NCBI GenBank assembly: GCA_963744915.1
Contig: CAVUUY010000017.1
Span: forward strand, 1 to 64,000
Direction: 5' to 3'
DNA: 64,000 nucleotides
Source of the DNA: DATAFF01 sp963744915
Lineage (GTDB): Bacteria; Pseudomonadota; Alphaproteobacteria; Rhizobiales; Aestuariivirgaceae
The first letter of the stretch is position 1. Each line of letters starts with the position of its first letter. A model generated the notes under the pieces. That model had not been told where the DNA came from. It was given only the letters and a program-made list of their open reading frames with translations, and did not search any database. Of this stretch, positions 36,625 to 44,499 are shown piece after piece. The translations under genes were made by a program, and so were the position numbers.

Positions 36625-37890
36625 TCACTTTGCCGGAGGATAGATCTTCTTCGGATTTTTGCCCGCTTCGAAGGTCGAGGGATCGCCGTCCGTGAACTGA
36701 TAGACGGCAAAGTTGAAGCCACCGCACTGGCCATGTTCATTACAGTTGATCGGACCGGAGATGCCTTCGTAGCCCTTGGTCGAGAACAACTCGTCGCGCA
36801 GTGCCCTGCGGCCGATATAGAGGGTGCCCTGGTCGTCGGTCTTGCCAACCTTCTCGATCGCCTTGGCGAGGATCGCGGCGGCGTCATAGGCCTGGGCATG
36901 GAAGGCGTTGATCGGGCCTTCGCCGTACTTTGACTTATACTTCTCGACGAATTGCGGATACTTCTTGCCCATCGCCTCTGGCGAGATGTCGACATTGGTG
37001 ATGATGAAGTCCTTCGCGGCATCGCCCGCCGCTTCCAGCAGACCCGGCGCCATCACCGAGCTACCGCCGATGATGTGGGTGTCCTTGAGGCCGGGAATTT
37101 CCGGTGCCTGGCGGATGATCTGCGCCGTCGAGGCGACGAAGACCGGCAGGTAGAACACGCACGGCTTCTTGGTGGCGATGCCCATCAGCATCGGCCGCAT
37201 GTCGACATCGGTCGGCGTCACCGCCTCTTCGGCGACCACCTCTCCGCCGAGTTCCTTGAAATGTTTGGCGGCGACCTTGGCGAGCTGCGAGGCATAGGGG
37301 CTGCCGTCATGAACGGTGGCCAGCGTCTTGCACTTCAGCTCCTTGAAGAAATATTCGGCGTCGTTGAAGCCCTGGTCGGCATCCGAATAGATCGTCCGCA
37401 TATAGCCGAAATATTCCGGCTTGCGGTCAGGCGCGGTGAGGGATGGCGCCGAGGTGGCGGTGCCGATATCGACGATACCTGCCTTCCACAGGATCGGCGC
37501 TGCGGCCGTCGCTGCGCTGGAGCAGGCCGGGCCCAGCACCGCGACGACGTTGGGCAGCGTCGACAGCTTGGTCGCTGCCGTCTGGCCGCCCTCGGCATTG
37601 CACGAATCGTCCTCGACGACCATCTGGATGGCGTGGCCGGCGATGGTGTTGTTGATCTCGTCGAACGCGATCTCGGCGCCACGCTTGGAGTCAAGGCCAA
37701 GTGCCGTATCCGGACCAGAGATCACCCAGTAACCGCCGATGGTGATCGGCGCATCTTTCGGGATCTCCACCACACCGATCTCGTCGGTGACGGGGCCCTT
37801 CGTTTCCGCCGCCTGACCGGCCACGGTCCAGCCGGCCGACAGCGCGGCGACGGCCAAGGCCGAAATGCCCAGGGACAACAATCTTTTCAT
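36625..37890 (-). CDS. Second LivK-type ABC substrate-binding protein
   Basis: A 421-residue exported protein: signal peptide MKRLLSLGISALAVAALSAGWTVAGQAAE, then the type-I binding fold ITIGGYWVISGPDTALGLDSKRGAEIAFDEIN. VVAVLGPACSSAATAAAP and TLATVHDGSPYASQLAKV follow. GGAAGGAGTTTCAG precedes ATG at 37890. It has no permease or ATPase genes beside it and may share the importer at 25.2-30.0 kb, whose ATPases and permeases are intact. Its role in the same uptake is inference. Repeat clusters flank it on both sides. Confidence 0.85.
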   Translation of the reverse strand: MKRLLSLGISALAVAALSAGWTVAGQAAETKGPVTDEIGVVEIPKDAPITIGGYWVISGPDTALGLDSKRGAEIAFDEINNTIAGHAIQMVVEDDSCNAEGGQTAATKLSTLPNVVAVLGPACSSAATAAAPILWKAGIVDIGTATSAPSLTAPDRKPEYFGYMRTIYSDADQGFNDAEYFFKELKCKTLATVHDGSPYASQLAKVAAKHFKELGGEVVAEEAVTPTDVDMRPMLMGIATKKPCVFYLPVFVASTAQIIRQAPEIPGLKDTHIIGGSSVMAPGLLEAAGDAAKDFIITNVDISPEAMGKKYPQFVEKYKSKYGEGPINAFHAQAYDAAAILAKAIEKVGKTDDQGTLYIGRRALRDELFSTKGYEGISGPINCNEHGQCGGFNFAVYQFTDGDPSTFEAGKNPKKIYPPAK

Positions 37891-38234
37891 CTGAAACTCC
37901 TTCCACGATAACACCGAGCCGCTACGTTCTCCAGTGAAGCGGAGCGCCCTGACAATGGCCCGATCATTTCATCCGGACGAACAGGCCACGTGACGCCGGT
38001 CCATCGAATATTCCTCGTGCTCCTGCCGTAGAGCCGACGTTCGTGAGCAGATCAATTGGTATCGGCTATTAGATCCGAGTCGGCAAGGTGACAAGATTTC
38101 TACCGGTCTCGCTTCCGACCAATTCGGAATGTCAGAAACCGGTCGGACAACGGCCAAGATACCCCTTCTATAAGGCATGGTCCACACGAAGAAATCGGCG
38201 CGAAGCCATCGCTGCCGGCTAGCCCACGCGCAGC

Positions 38235-38410
38235 TCCCAACCCCCAGCGGCCGGAGGAACGGGACTCCGGCGACAGGACGATGGGGCTTGCGTTAATGCC
38301 GAGGGTCAGTCATCGCGACATCAAACGAAAAATTTCCGGTCGCGGCTCCTATCCCTCCGGCGGCCGGAGAGATCGTTCTATCTCCGAGTGGATGGTGGGG
38401 TGGGCTCCGA
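38235..38410 (+). repeat. Dispersed island repeat, cluster 4
   Basis: One clear unit (CCCCCAGCGGCCGGAGGAACGGGACTCCG..., AGGACGATGGGG, GGGTCAGTCATCGCGACATC) and a degenerate second one. The rest of 37891-38549 holds the second LivK gene's upstream region and no gene I can support. A short C-terminal-like peptide (AERFRDDPKAQAAIASARWR) ends at 38553 but is unassignable. Confidence 0.65.
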
Positions 38411-38549
38411 TGTCATCCAATGGGCAGACCGCGTTTTGGGCAGCGCCTGCGCCTCGCCCGCTCGCGCAGGCGGCGGCGTATGCTGAGCGGTTCCGCGACG
38501 ATCCGAAGGCGCAGGCGGCAATCGCCTCGGCACGATGGCGGGCTGCAGA

Positions 38550-39053
38550 TTAGGGAACGACGGTGACCCGCGTGCCCACGCTCACGTGCTTGTAGAGATC
38601 GAGCACGTCGCGATTGTGCATCCGGATGCAGCCATATGACGCGAACGTGCCGATGCTGCTGGGGCGGTTGGTTCCGTGGATTGCGTATTTGCCGCCGCCA
38701 AGAAGCAGGGCGGCCGCGCCCATTGGATTATTGTGGGCACCGCCCCTGATATAGTTTGGAAGATATGGTTTGTCGCGCTTGACCTCAGGAGGCGGCGTCC
38801 ATGGTGGCCGGATCATTTTCCTCGCAATCATGGTTGTGCCGTACCACTTCTTGCCGGCCTTTCCGACAGCGACGCGATAGGTCTTGACGCGCTGATTACC
38901 ATACATCAACTGCAGCTGTCTTGCGTGTGTCTTAACAATTATTGAAGAAGACTGGGCCAAAGCCGTCGTCGACGTCAGTAAAGATGCACACGCTGACCCC
39001 GATATGAACGCAAAAGCAAGCAACATTACTGACAGACGCGCGTGATTACTCAT
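38550..39053 (-). CDS. L,D-transpeptidase (YkuD domain)
   Basis: A 167-residue exported protein: signal peptide MSNHARLSVMLLAFAFISGSACA, then a YkuD catalytic domain. IIVKTHARQLQLMYGNQRVKTYRVAVGKAG leads into the active site YAIHGTNRPSSIGTFASYGCIRMHNRDV with catalytic His and Cys. TRVTVVP ends it. The enzyme makes or exchanges 3-3 cross-links in peptidoglycan or attaches proteins to it. It carries SYGCIRM, where many members read SHGCIRM. Start at ATG 39053; a GTG nine bases earlier is open. It is a stand-alone gene in island 2. Confidence 0.85.
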   Translation of the reverse strand: MSNHARLSVMLLAFAFISGSACASLLTSTTALAQSSSIIVKTHARQLQLMYGNQRVKTYRVAVGKAGKKWYGTTMIARKMIRPPWTPPPEVKRDKPYLPNYIRGGAHNNPMGAAALLLGGGKYAIHGTNRPSSIGTFASYGCIRMHNRDVLDLYKHVSVGTRVTVVP

Positions 39054-39289
39054 GGAACCCACTGCCCAAGAATTATAGTCTAAGTACCGTATACTCGGAA
39101 TCGATTAAAAGTCCATGAATTTCCGCGGTGGTAACCTTAAATTGACACATTCGTACGTGTGACCAGCTGCGAAAATCATCCGGAGCCTCGATGCCATTTT
39201 CACGTTGATGAGGGTTCGATTTCGATTGGTAGTTGAAAGGCCGCTCTGCAACGGTTTGCCATCCACTGACAACTGCGCTGCAAGGAATC

Positions 39290-39490
39290 ATCCCTGCGGC
39301 CGGAGGAACGGGGCTCCGGCGGCAGGACGATGGGGTCGGGTTAACGACCACGGTCGATGACCTCGACACAAGCCAAAAATATCGCTCCAGGTGCTATCCC
39401 CCCGCGGCCGGAGGAACGGGACTCCGACGGAAGGACGATGGGGTGGGGTTAGGGATCTCGTCGAGAAAATTTTTTCCGCTCTCAGGTCCT
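39290..39490 (+). repeat. Dispersed island repeat, cluster 5
   Basis: Two units: GCGGCCGGAGGAACGGGGCTCCGGC...AGGACGATGGGGTCGGGTTAACG, then CCCGCGGCCGGAGGAACGGGACTCCGACGG...AGGACGATGGGGTGGGGTTAGGG. Between 39060 and 39290 and from 39490 to 39655 I see no supportable gene. Confidence 0.7.
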
Positions 39491-39655
39491 CTCTCCCAAC
39501 GCCACGCCGCTATGCTGCAATGCATGAGTCAAGAGGTGGCATGCCGCTACCTGGCGGTTGCTCGCCGCCTGAATCCGTAGCTGGAGATCCCACCGAAAGT
39601 CGGCGGCGCGCCAGAGCTGCTTGCGATTCACGGCAAGGCGCGGACCAGCTTGCGC

Positions 39656-40321
39656 TCAATCGGCCGCAAAGCAGTAGAATAGCCCAGCGCCGCCCGTGCC
39701 CTTGAGTGCGTCCTGGCTGCAACCGCGCGAGCCATGCGAGGAATTCCAGGACTTCATGTGCCGCGTATCTTTGAGGCCGATACGGTCATGATGGCCGACG
39801 ATGGCCGAGCCATCGCCGCTCGCAGTCCAGTTCCCGCAGGTCGTATCGCCGCCGGCGGTCGAGTACCTGCCTGCCGGGTCCGACCCTGTCAGAATATCGT
39901 GTGTGTTCACCGGGTCGCCACGGCCGCTGACGACTTCGCCCTTCTCCGTTAGAGCCGTCTGCTTGGTGATCTTGTGGGACTCTGAGTGGAGGTCGCTCAT
40001 GTTCCTGGCCACCACGACCCCTTTGGCGTTGTGCCACGGCCCCTTGCCGATGCGGTCGCGGGCATTAACACCCGCATCGCCACCTGGTGCGGTCGTGCTC
40101 AAATAGGCACTCCAGTTTGTCGATTTCGAGCCCGCCGCCTTGGCGAGCGCCCGGCAGTGCGCATCGGCGCCGTCAAGGCCTCCGAGGTTGGCGCCATCGC
40201 CCTTTCCGACGCTGGTGACAAAAAACGACATGCTCGCCTGCTGAGCTTGCACGGTCGCGGTGAATGCAAGCACTACCAACGCGGAAGTGGCCGCTAGTTT
40301 AGGTCCCAGTTTGTTTGCCAT
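39656..40321 (-). CDS. Exported protein of unknown function, lectin-like
   Basis: A 221-residue protein with signal peptide MANKLGPKLAATSALVVLAFTATVQAQQ. The mature part begins MSFFVTSVGKGDGANLGGLDGADAHCRALAKAAGS, a motif seen in a widespread family of secreted proteins with a C-type-lectin-like look. Paired Cys are spread over the protein (DAHC, TTCGNW, RGCS, FYCF), which suggests disulfides and a periplasmic or outer location. The ATG at 40321 is chosen because it starts the signal peptide and has GGGAGGTACACATGG upstream. Function unknown; no operon partners. Confidence 0.7.
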   Translation of the reverse strand: MANKLGPKLAATSALVVLAFTATVQAQQASMSFFVTSVGKGDGANLGGLDGADAHCRALAKAAGSKSTNWSAYLSTTAPGGDAGVNARDRIGKGPWHNAKGVVVARNMSDLHSESHKITKQTALTEKGEVVSGRGDPVNTHDILTGSDPAGRYSTAGGDTTCGNWTASGDGSAIVGHHDRIGLKDTRHMKSWNSSHGSRGCSQDALKGTGGAGLFYCFAAD

Positions 40322-40709
40322 GTGTACCTCCCACTTGACCACATTCTAATCGCCGCGGCCGCATTCGGGGCCGCCATGCCAGCGTTGATGCTTACTTCAG
40401 CATGCCTCCGATTGCAAACGGTGTCACACCATTCCAACACGCGCAAAGACGGAACTATCGTGCAATGGCTGCCATGGCGGCCGAAGGATCTGAATGAGCT
40501 TTGGGTGGCGGTCACAGGGCATCACGGTCAACCGGCAAACCAGCATCGGTCAATTCCCAGCAACGGGTTGATATTGCGAATATCGTTGCCGCGATTCCGC
40601 GCCTCCACGGCGCCCATGCGATCCCCTGACCAAAATCGCCGCTTGATGCCGTGATCACGGCCGCGGGCCGCGGAGCGAGCGAGGCCAGAACCGCCTCGGT
40701 GCCTCGCCC

Positions 40710-41281
40710 TTGAACGAGCGGATCGGATTGAGGGTCTCGACCTTGAGGGTGAGAGCACAGTCGAGGGCCGGGTGCCGCATCAGCGGGAAGTCCAAGATTT
40801 GCGACAAGGAAGAGCGGCTGCTCCTCATGGCGTGCTCATATGGGAAGGCCGATGTGAGGCCCGGCCAACCGGTAGGGCCAATCGATCTTTACACGGGTGT
40901 GATGTTCGAGACCTTGAAGAAGGGGCTACCTGATCTCGACCAGACCAGGATCATCATCCTGTCGCCCAAGCACGGCCTCGTCGGTAAGGAGTGGCTGAAG
41001 ATCGCTCCGTATTACAACCGCCCCTCACCCGCAGAAAAGCGGAACGCCTGATCGAGAACGGGCTTGATCGACTGTTTGACGACTGGGGTAGGCTACACGA
41101 TTGAAGATGTTGCGGCCCCTCACCGCGGCAGTTACTCGAGCCCTATTCGGGCCGTGTGTGGCGTGACATCTTCATTGCAGGCGGCTACCGTCAGGTGTTT
41201 TACGCCCTTGTAACCGAGCTCATCGAGAGCGGCCTTGTAAGCCCGAATGCCTCTATCAAACGAAGTGAAGGGCGGTATTGA
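40710..41281 (+). pseudogene. DUF6884-like protein, frameshifted
   Basis: The frame gives LLLMACSYGKADVRPGQPVGPIDLYTGVMFETLKKGLPDL, then RIIILSPKHGLVGKEWLKIAPYYNRP. This resembles the DUF6884 type seen on phages and islands. Near 41030 it shifts, and the continuation AERLIENGLDRLFDDWG, then after a second lesion EPYSGRVWRDIFIAGG and YALVTELIESGLVSPNASIKRSEGRY, runs to a stop at 41279-41281. The true start is unclear. Two lesions make it non-functional. Confidence 0.5.
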
Positions 41282-41519
41282 CGAGACGAGCAGCGCCAGC
41301 AATTTGGGAATATCTAAGTAGGCTTGCCAGCAGCCCTATCGGCTGCTCCATCAAGTGGAAACAAGGGTGCTTAGCCTCGCAGCATCCTGCGGCGGGGCTC
41401 TTCACATCATTGTCGAGATGCGCCGTGTGAAGCACTGCCACCCGTGACCAATGTTGAGGAAGCTGCTACGATGCCCCAGCGAGCGGGGGTGCTCGTTGAT
41501 TCGTCGACAGGGGAGTGCA

Positions 41520-41960
41520 ATGCGTATTGCAAGCAGCATATGGCTGCAGATCTTCGCGTTGATCGCGGTCACCGCCATCATTGTTCATCCGCAGCCGGCC
41601 GAGGCAGCCTCACGAAAGCAGGGCAAGGAGCAGGCAGCCGACCTCACCGGACGGTGGGCCTGGCGGGCCAATTGCCCGCGCGGCCAATATCAGGGCGCAG
41701 CCTATATTGCTCAGCACAGCGTCAATCGCTTCTCCGGTCAGCTCGGCAGCACTAGCTTCTATGATCGCGGCTCGATCACCGCCGGCAGGTTGCAAGGCAG
41801 GAACGCCTCCTTCAACCTCAATGCCTTAGGCAAGAACGCCCGCATCAACGCGCTGCTCACTATCAGGAGTAGGAGCGGCGGCATGGTCGCGCGGGCGGCC
41901 TATTCGTCGCAGAGCTATGGCCGCTGCACGCTGGTGTTCACCAAGGTGAGGAGCCAGTAG
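41520..41960 (+). CDS. Small exported protein (hypothetical)
   Basis: A 146-residue protein with signal peptide MRIASSIWLQIFALIAVTAIIVHPQPAEAA. The basic mature domain reads DLTGRWAWRANCPRGQYQGAAYIAQHSVNRFSGQLG, then SFYDRGSITAGRLQGRNASFNL and a final Cys in YGRCTLVFTKVRSQ. The WRANC...YGRC pair may form one disulfide. The pattern resembles small lipocalin-like proteins that bind or assess small ligands, but no family is certain. The ATG at 41520 follows GACAGGGGAGTGCA. Confidence 0.65.
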   Translation: MRIASSIWLQIFALIAVTAIIVHPQPAEAASRKQGKEQAADLTGRWAWRANCPRGQYQGAAYIAQHSVNRFSGQLGSTSFYDRGSITAGRLQGRNASFNLNALGKNARINALLTIRSRSGGMVARAAYSSQSYGRCTLVFTKVRSQ

Positions 41961-42059
41961 GCAGTAGGAAAGAGCACCGATCATTGCCTAACGGCGACTG
42001 CCTCCTCTTCTAGGGGGATCGCCGCGAGAACGACGCCGCATCGCAACATGCAGGAAAAA

Positions 42060-42380
42060 CCTTCCCCTGCCGGCGAGGAACGGGACTCCGACAAAAGGAC
42101 GATGGGGGTACGGTCAACGATGTCGACCTCAATGGTATTCGACATCAGCCGAGAAATTATCGCTTCTGACTCCCAACTCCCCTGCCGGGCGAGGAAACGG
42201 GACTCCGACTGAGGACGATGGGGGTATCGAGTTAACGAGATCGGCATCGAAAAATTATCGCTGCAGATCCTACACCCCCCGGCCGGCGAGGAAACGGGAC
42301 TCCGACTGAGGACGATGGGGGTATCGAGTTAACGAGATCGGCATCGAAAAATTATCGCTGCAGATCCTACACCCCCTATA
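42060..42380 (+). repeat. Dispersed island repeat, cluster 6 with exact 97-bp tandem copy
   Basis: Three units. The last two, starting at 42191 and 42288, appear identical over 97 bases (GAGGAAACGGGACTCCGACT...to the ...TACACCCCC run) with period 97. Identity implies recent duplication. From 41961 to 42586 there is no gene. Confidence 0.8.
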
Positions 42381-42586
42381 AACGCCTCCCATGAGAGAAA
42401 CTGTTCTCCTTTGTACAAGCGCTTGTTGTGCAGGCTCATGTGATGATTTGGTTCAGCCGTTTGAGCCTTCGTCCGATGCATTCAGAAGCCTGCTACTCGG
42501 CAACGAGCATCCGCCGGTGTTAATCGAATTCGATTCGTTAACCTCGCGCCGCTAGTTGGATTTGAACCATATTCCTCCTTCGCCCA

Positions 42587-43189
42587 TCAACTACGCTTCA
42601 AGAGCTTAGTCACCCGTGACAGCGCACCCGCATCCAGCGCGGCTTCGTATCTGTCGAATTGCTCGACAAACCGGTGATAGGTCTTCCACCGCATCCATTT
42701 GGGTTTCGGCGGCAGGTCCCATTCTTCCGGGTCAAGCTCTCCGATTAGACGCTGCTTGATCTTTTCCTTGCCGAGATTGGCCCGATCCATCGGCGTCATG
42801 AATTGCGATTGGCAAGCGACCTGCCCTGGCCAAGCATGCCGGCTGGCAAAGTGCTGCGCACCGGGAGGAAGCCATAGAACCGATGCGCGACAGTTAATCA
42901 CCGGGCAGACAAAGAACCACTGTCGGCCGCCATAATGGCGGGGCAAGGTGACAAGCCGGATCTGCTGATCGAGATCTCCAATCCGAATGCAAAACAAGCC
43001 TTCTGTATCGCCCGCCATGTCGGCGCTGATCCATCCGCTAGCGATCGCGTCGCCGGTGTCGCTATTCATCCAACGGATCGCCTGAAGACCTGTCGCCGAG
43101 CCGGGCGCAATTAACCCTCGCCGTACCAACCAACTGATATCGAGCCTCAAGCCTTGCTGCAGGCATATTCGCTGCCTGGATCGCGGCAT
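42587..43189 (-). CDS. Hypothetical protein of a family common in Rhizobiales islands
   Basis: A 200-residue protein without signal peptide. It begins with a short basic stretch, then GLRLDISWLVRRGLIAPGSATGLQAIRW. The centre IASGWISADMAGDTEGLFCIRIGDLDQQIRLVTLPRHYGGRQWFFVCPVINCRASVLWLP is beta-rich with one C-x5-C pair and a third Cys (VACQSQF). The C-terminus DPEEWDLPPKPKWMRWKTYHRFVEQFDRYEAALDAG is strongly conserved in homologues I recall from Bradyrhizobium-type genomes. It looks full length. A nucleic-acid-binding zinc-ribbon role is possible but not established. Confidence 0.65.
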   Translation of the reverse strand: MPRSRQRICLQQGLRLDISWLVRRGLIAPGSATGLQAIRWMNSDTGDAIASGWISADMAGDTEGLFCIRIGDLDQQIRLVTLPRHYGGRQWFFVCPVINCRASVLWLPPGAQHFASRHAWPGQVACQSQFMTPMDRANLGKEKIKQRLIGELDPEEWDLPPKPKWMRWKTYHRFVEQFDRYEAALDAGALSRVTKLLKRS

Positions 43190-43571
43190 TTCTATCGCTC
43201 CAATAGTTCAGAGTGCAAACCCCATCGCGACTAAAGATGCAAAGGAGAAATCGGGAGGGACGCCTGCTCCAGTTCAGCTTCCACGGCGCGGTTCGGCCAA
43301 GTGGTGAAACTTGATTTCAGTATCGGTGATCACCGCCTTTTCGCTATTTCGATCAGGTAGGCGAGGATCTTGTGAATGGCCGGTCGAGCATGACCCGATG
43401 TTCGGCGATGTGGATTGAGCCTTTGGACGCATTTCCTTTTTCTCCCCTGCAATTACAGGCCCATAAGGCGTGCGTGCTCGCTTCTCTCCCCGAGCACGGT
43501 CGGCAGCGAGGCTGTTGTCATGCCTTTCCCCGAACTCCCCATTGTTGACCCCGGACTTATGGCAGGCACAA

Positions 43572-43808
43572 CTATTTCTTTGCCTTCCTGAGTTTCGTTG
43601 CGAAATACTCGCCCAGGATTTGCCTGATTGCCTCGGGCCGGCTCATGTACTGCGTCATGGTCGGTCGTTTCGGCCACTTCATCTGCCGGGCATAGGCATC
43701 GACCATCTCGAGCAGATCCGGCTGGAGCCTGACCTGAACCGGCGTCCCCTTACCTGTTGCCGGCGGGCCGCGCTTTTTCCGTGGTTGCACATTTTCTTGC
43801 GAGCCCAT
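43572..43808 (-). CDS. Ribbon-helix-helix-like DNA-binding protein
   Basis: A 78-residue basic protein. MGSQENVQPRKKRGPPATGKGTPVQVRLQPDLLEMVDAYARQM has the RHH strand (VQVRLQPDLL) and first helix; MSRPEAIRQILGEYFATKLRKAKK is the second helix. The layout is that of RHH regulators (antitoxin or element repressors). It is divergent from the small gene that leads the integrase module, so it may control the module. The start at 43808 gives a protein of normal length; an open frame reaches 43919. 43190-43571 holds no gene I can support. Confidence 0.65.
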   Translation of the reverse strand: MGSQENVQPRKKRGPPATGKGTPVQVRLQPDLLEMVDAYARQMKWPKRPTMTQYMSRPEAIRQILGEYFATKLRKAKK

Positions 43809-43939
43809 GTGAATTGTGGTATCACGGTTTTGCCGGGGAAGCAAGCGGACAACCCCGGTGTTCATGGCACCGAGGCGGTCCTGACTACCAACCAGGGGAG
43901 ATTGATTGATGACTACCACTGCCCTACCGCGAGCGCGGA

Positions 43940-44116
43940 ATGCTGAACCGTCCAGCCACCTTTAAACAAGCCGATATCCGACGCGCCGTCGCCGGAGCGC
44001 AGGCCGCCGGCATTGTCGTGCGCCTCGAGGTCGCCGCCGAAGGAAGGATTGTGATTATCGCCGCGCCGCCGGGCGGCATCCCGGCCGAAATCGGCGCGTT
44101 CGACGAGGCCGCGTAA
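43940..44116 (+). CDS. Small protein heading the integrase module (hypothetical)
   Basis: A 58-residue ORF: MLNRPATFKQADIRRAVAGAQAAGIVVRLEVAAEGRIVIIAAPPGG and a short acidic tail. It reads like one alpha-helix followed by a beta-hairpin. Its stop shares one base with the next ATG (TAATG). Similar small proteins occur beside integrases in Rhizobiales elements. Function is unknown; a regulatory partner of the HTH protein is possible. Confidence 0.6.
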   Translation: MLNRPATFKQADIRRAVAGAQAAGIVVRLEVAAEGRIVIIAAPPGGIPAEIGAFDEAA

Positions 44117-44499
44117 TGAACGTGCCAATCACCCCGGGCCTTGAACACCTGCCCCGTTTCTCCCGACGCGTCGGCCTGTCCGAGCATTTTGCCAAGAGGC
44201 TGGTCCGCGAGGGCCGGCTCGAGCATATCATGCTCGGCAATCGGATCTACATTCCCAATGGTGCCTTCGAACGGTTCATTGAAAGGGAGGCAGCCTCATG
44301 CCGCGTCGAAACCCCGGCCCCCATCTCAGGTGGGTCAAGCGTGCCCACTGCTACTACATCGTATGGTACGAGGCCGGCCGTGATCGTCAGCGCAGCACTG
44401 GTACGGCATCGCGCGAAGCAGCTGAAGTCCAGCTGTCCGAATTCCTGCTCAGCCGTGCCGGCCGCTACGGCCCCCGTAATCCCAATGAGGTCGAAGTGA
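44116..44499 (+). CDS. Excisionase-like helix-turn-helix protein
   Basis: The first 60 residues form an HTH/winged domain: GLEHLPRFSRRVGLSEHFAKRLVREGRLEHIMLGNRIYIPNGAFERFIERE. It is homologous to the HTH protein at 16560. The last 67 codons overlap the integrase gene in another frame and read as low-quality sequence (PISGGSSVPTATTS...). The same arrangement occurs in the first module. It probably acts as excision factor for the intact integrase. The one-base overlap with the preceding stop suggests coupled translation. Confidence 0.65.
   Translation: MNVPITPGLEHLPRFSRRVGLSEHFAKRLVREGRLEHIMLGNRIYIPNGAFERFIEREAASCRVETPAPISGGSSVPTATTSYGTRPAVIVSAALVRHRAKQLKSSCPNSCSAVPAATAPVIPMRSK

Noticed and set aside
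36952..37911. 319-residue plus-strand frame opposite the second LivK gene
   Set aside because: Shadow of a real gene; Arg/His/Asp-rich with no domain.
37969..38187. 72-residue minus-strand frame upstream of the second LivK gene
   Set aside because: No RBS, no conserved look, lies in the likely promoter region.
39073..39369. 98-residue minus-strand frame near repeat cluster 5
   Set aside because: First third is repeat DNA and the rest matches no family; not enough support.
20405..42380. CRISPR array from the regular repeats
   Set aside because: Units are about 100 bases, variable, scattered and without unique spacers of constant length; no cas genes.
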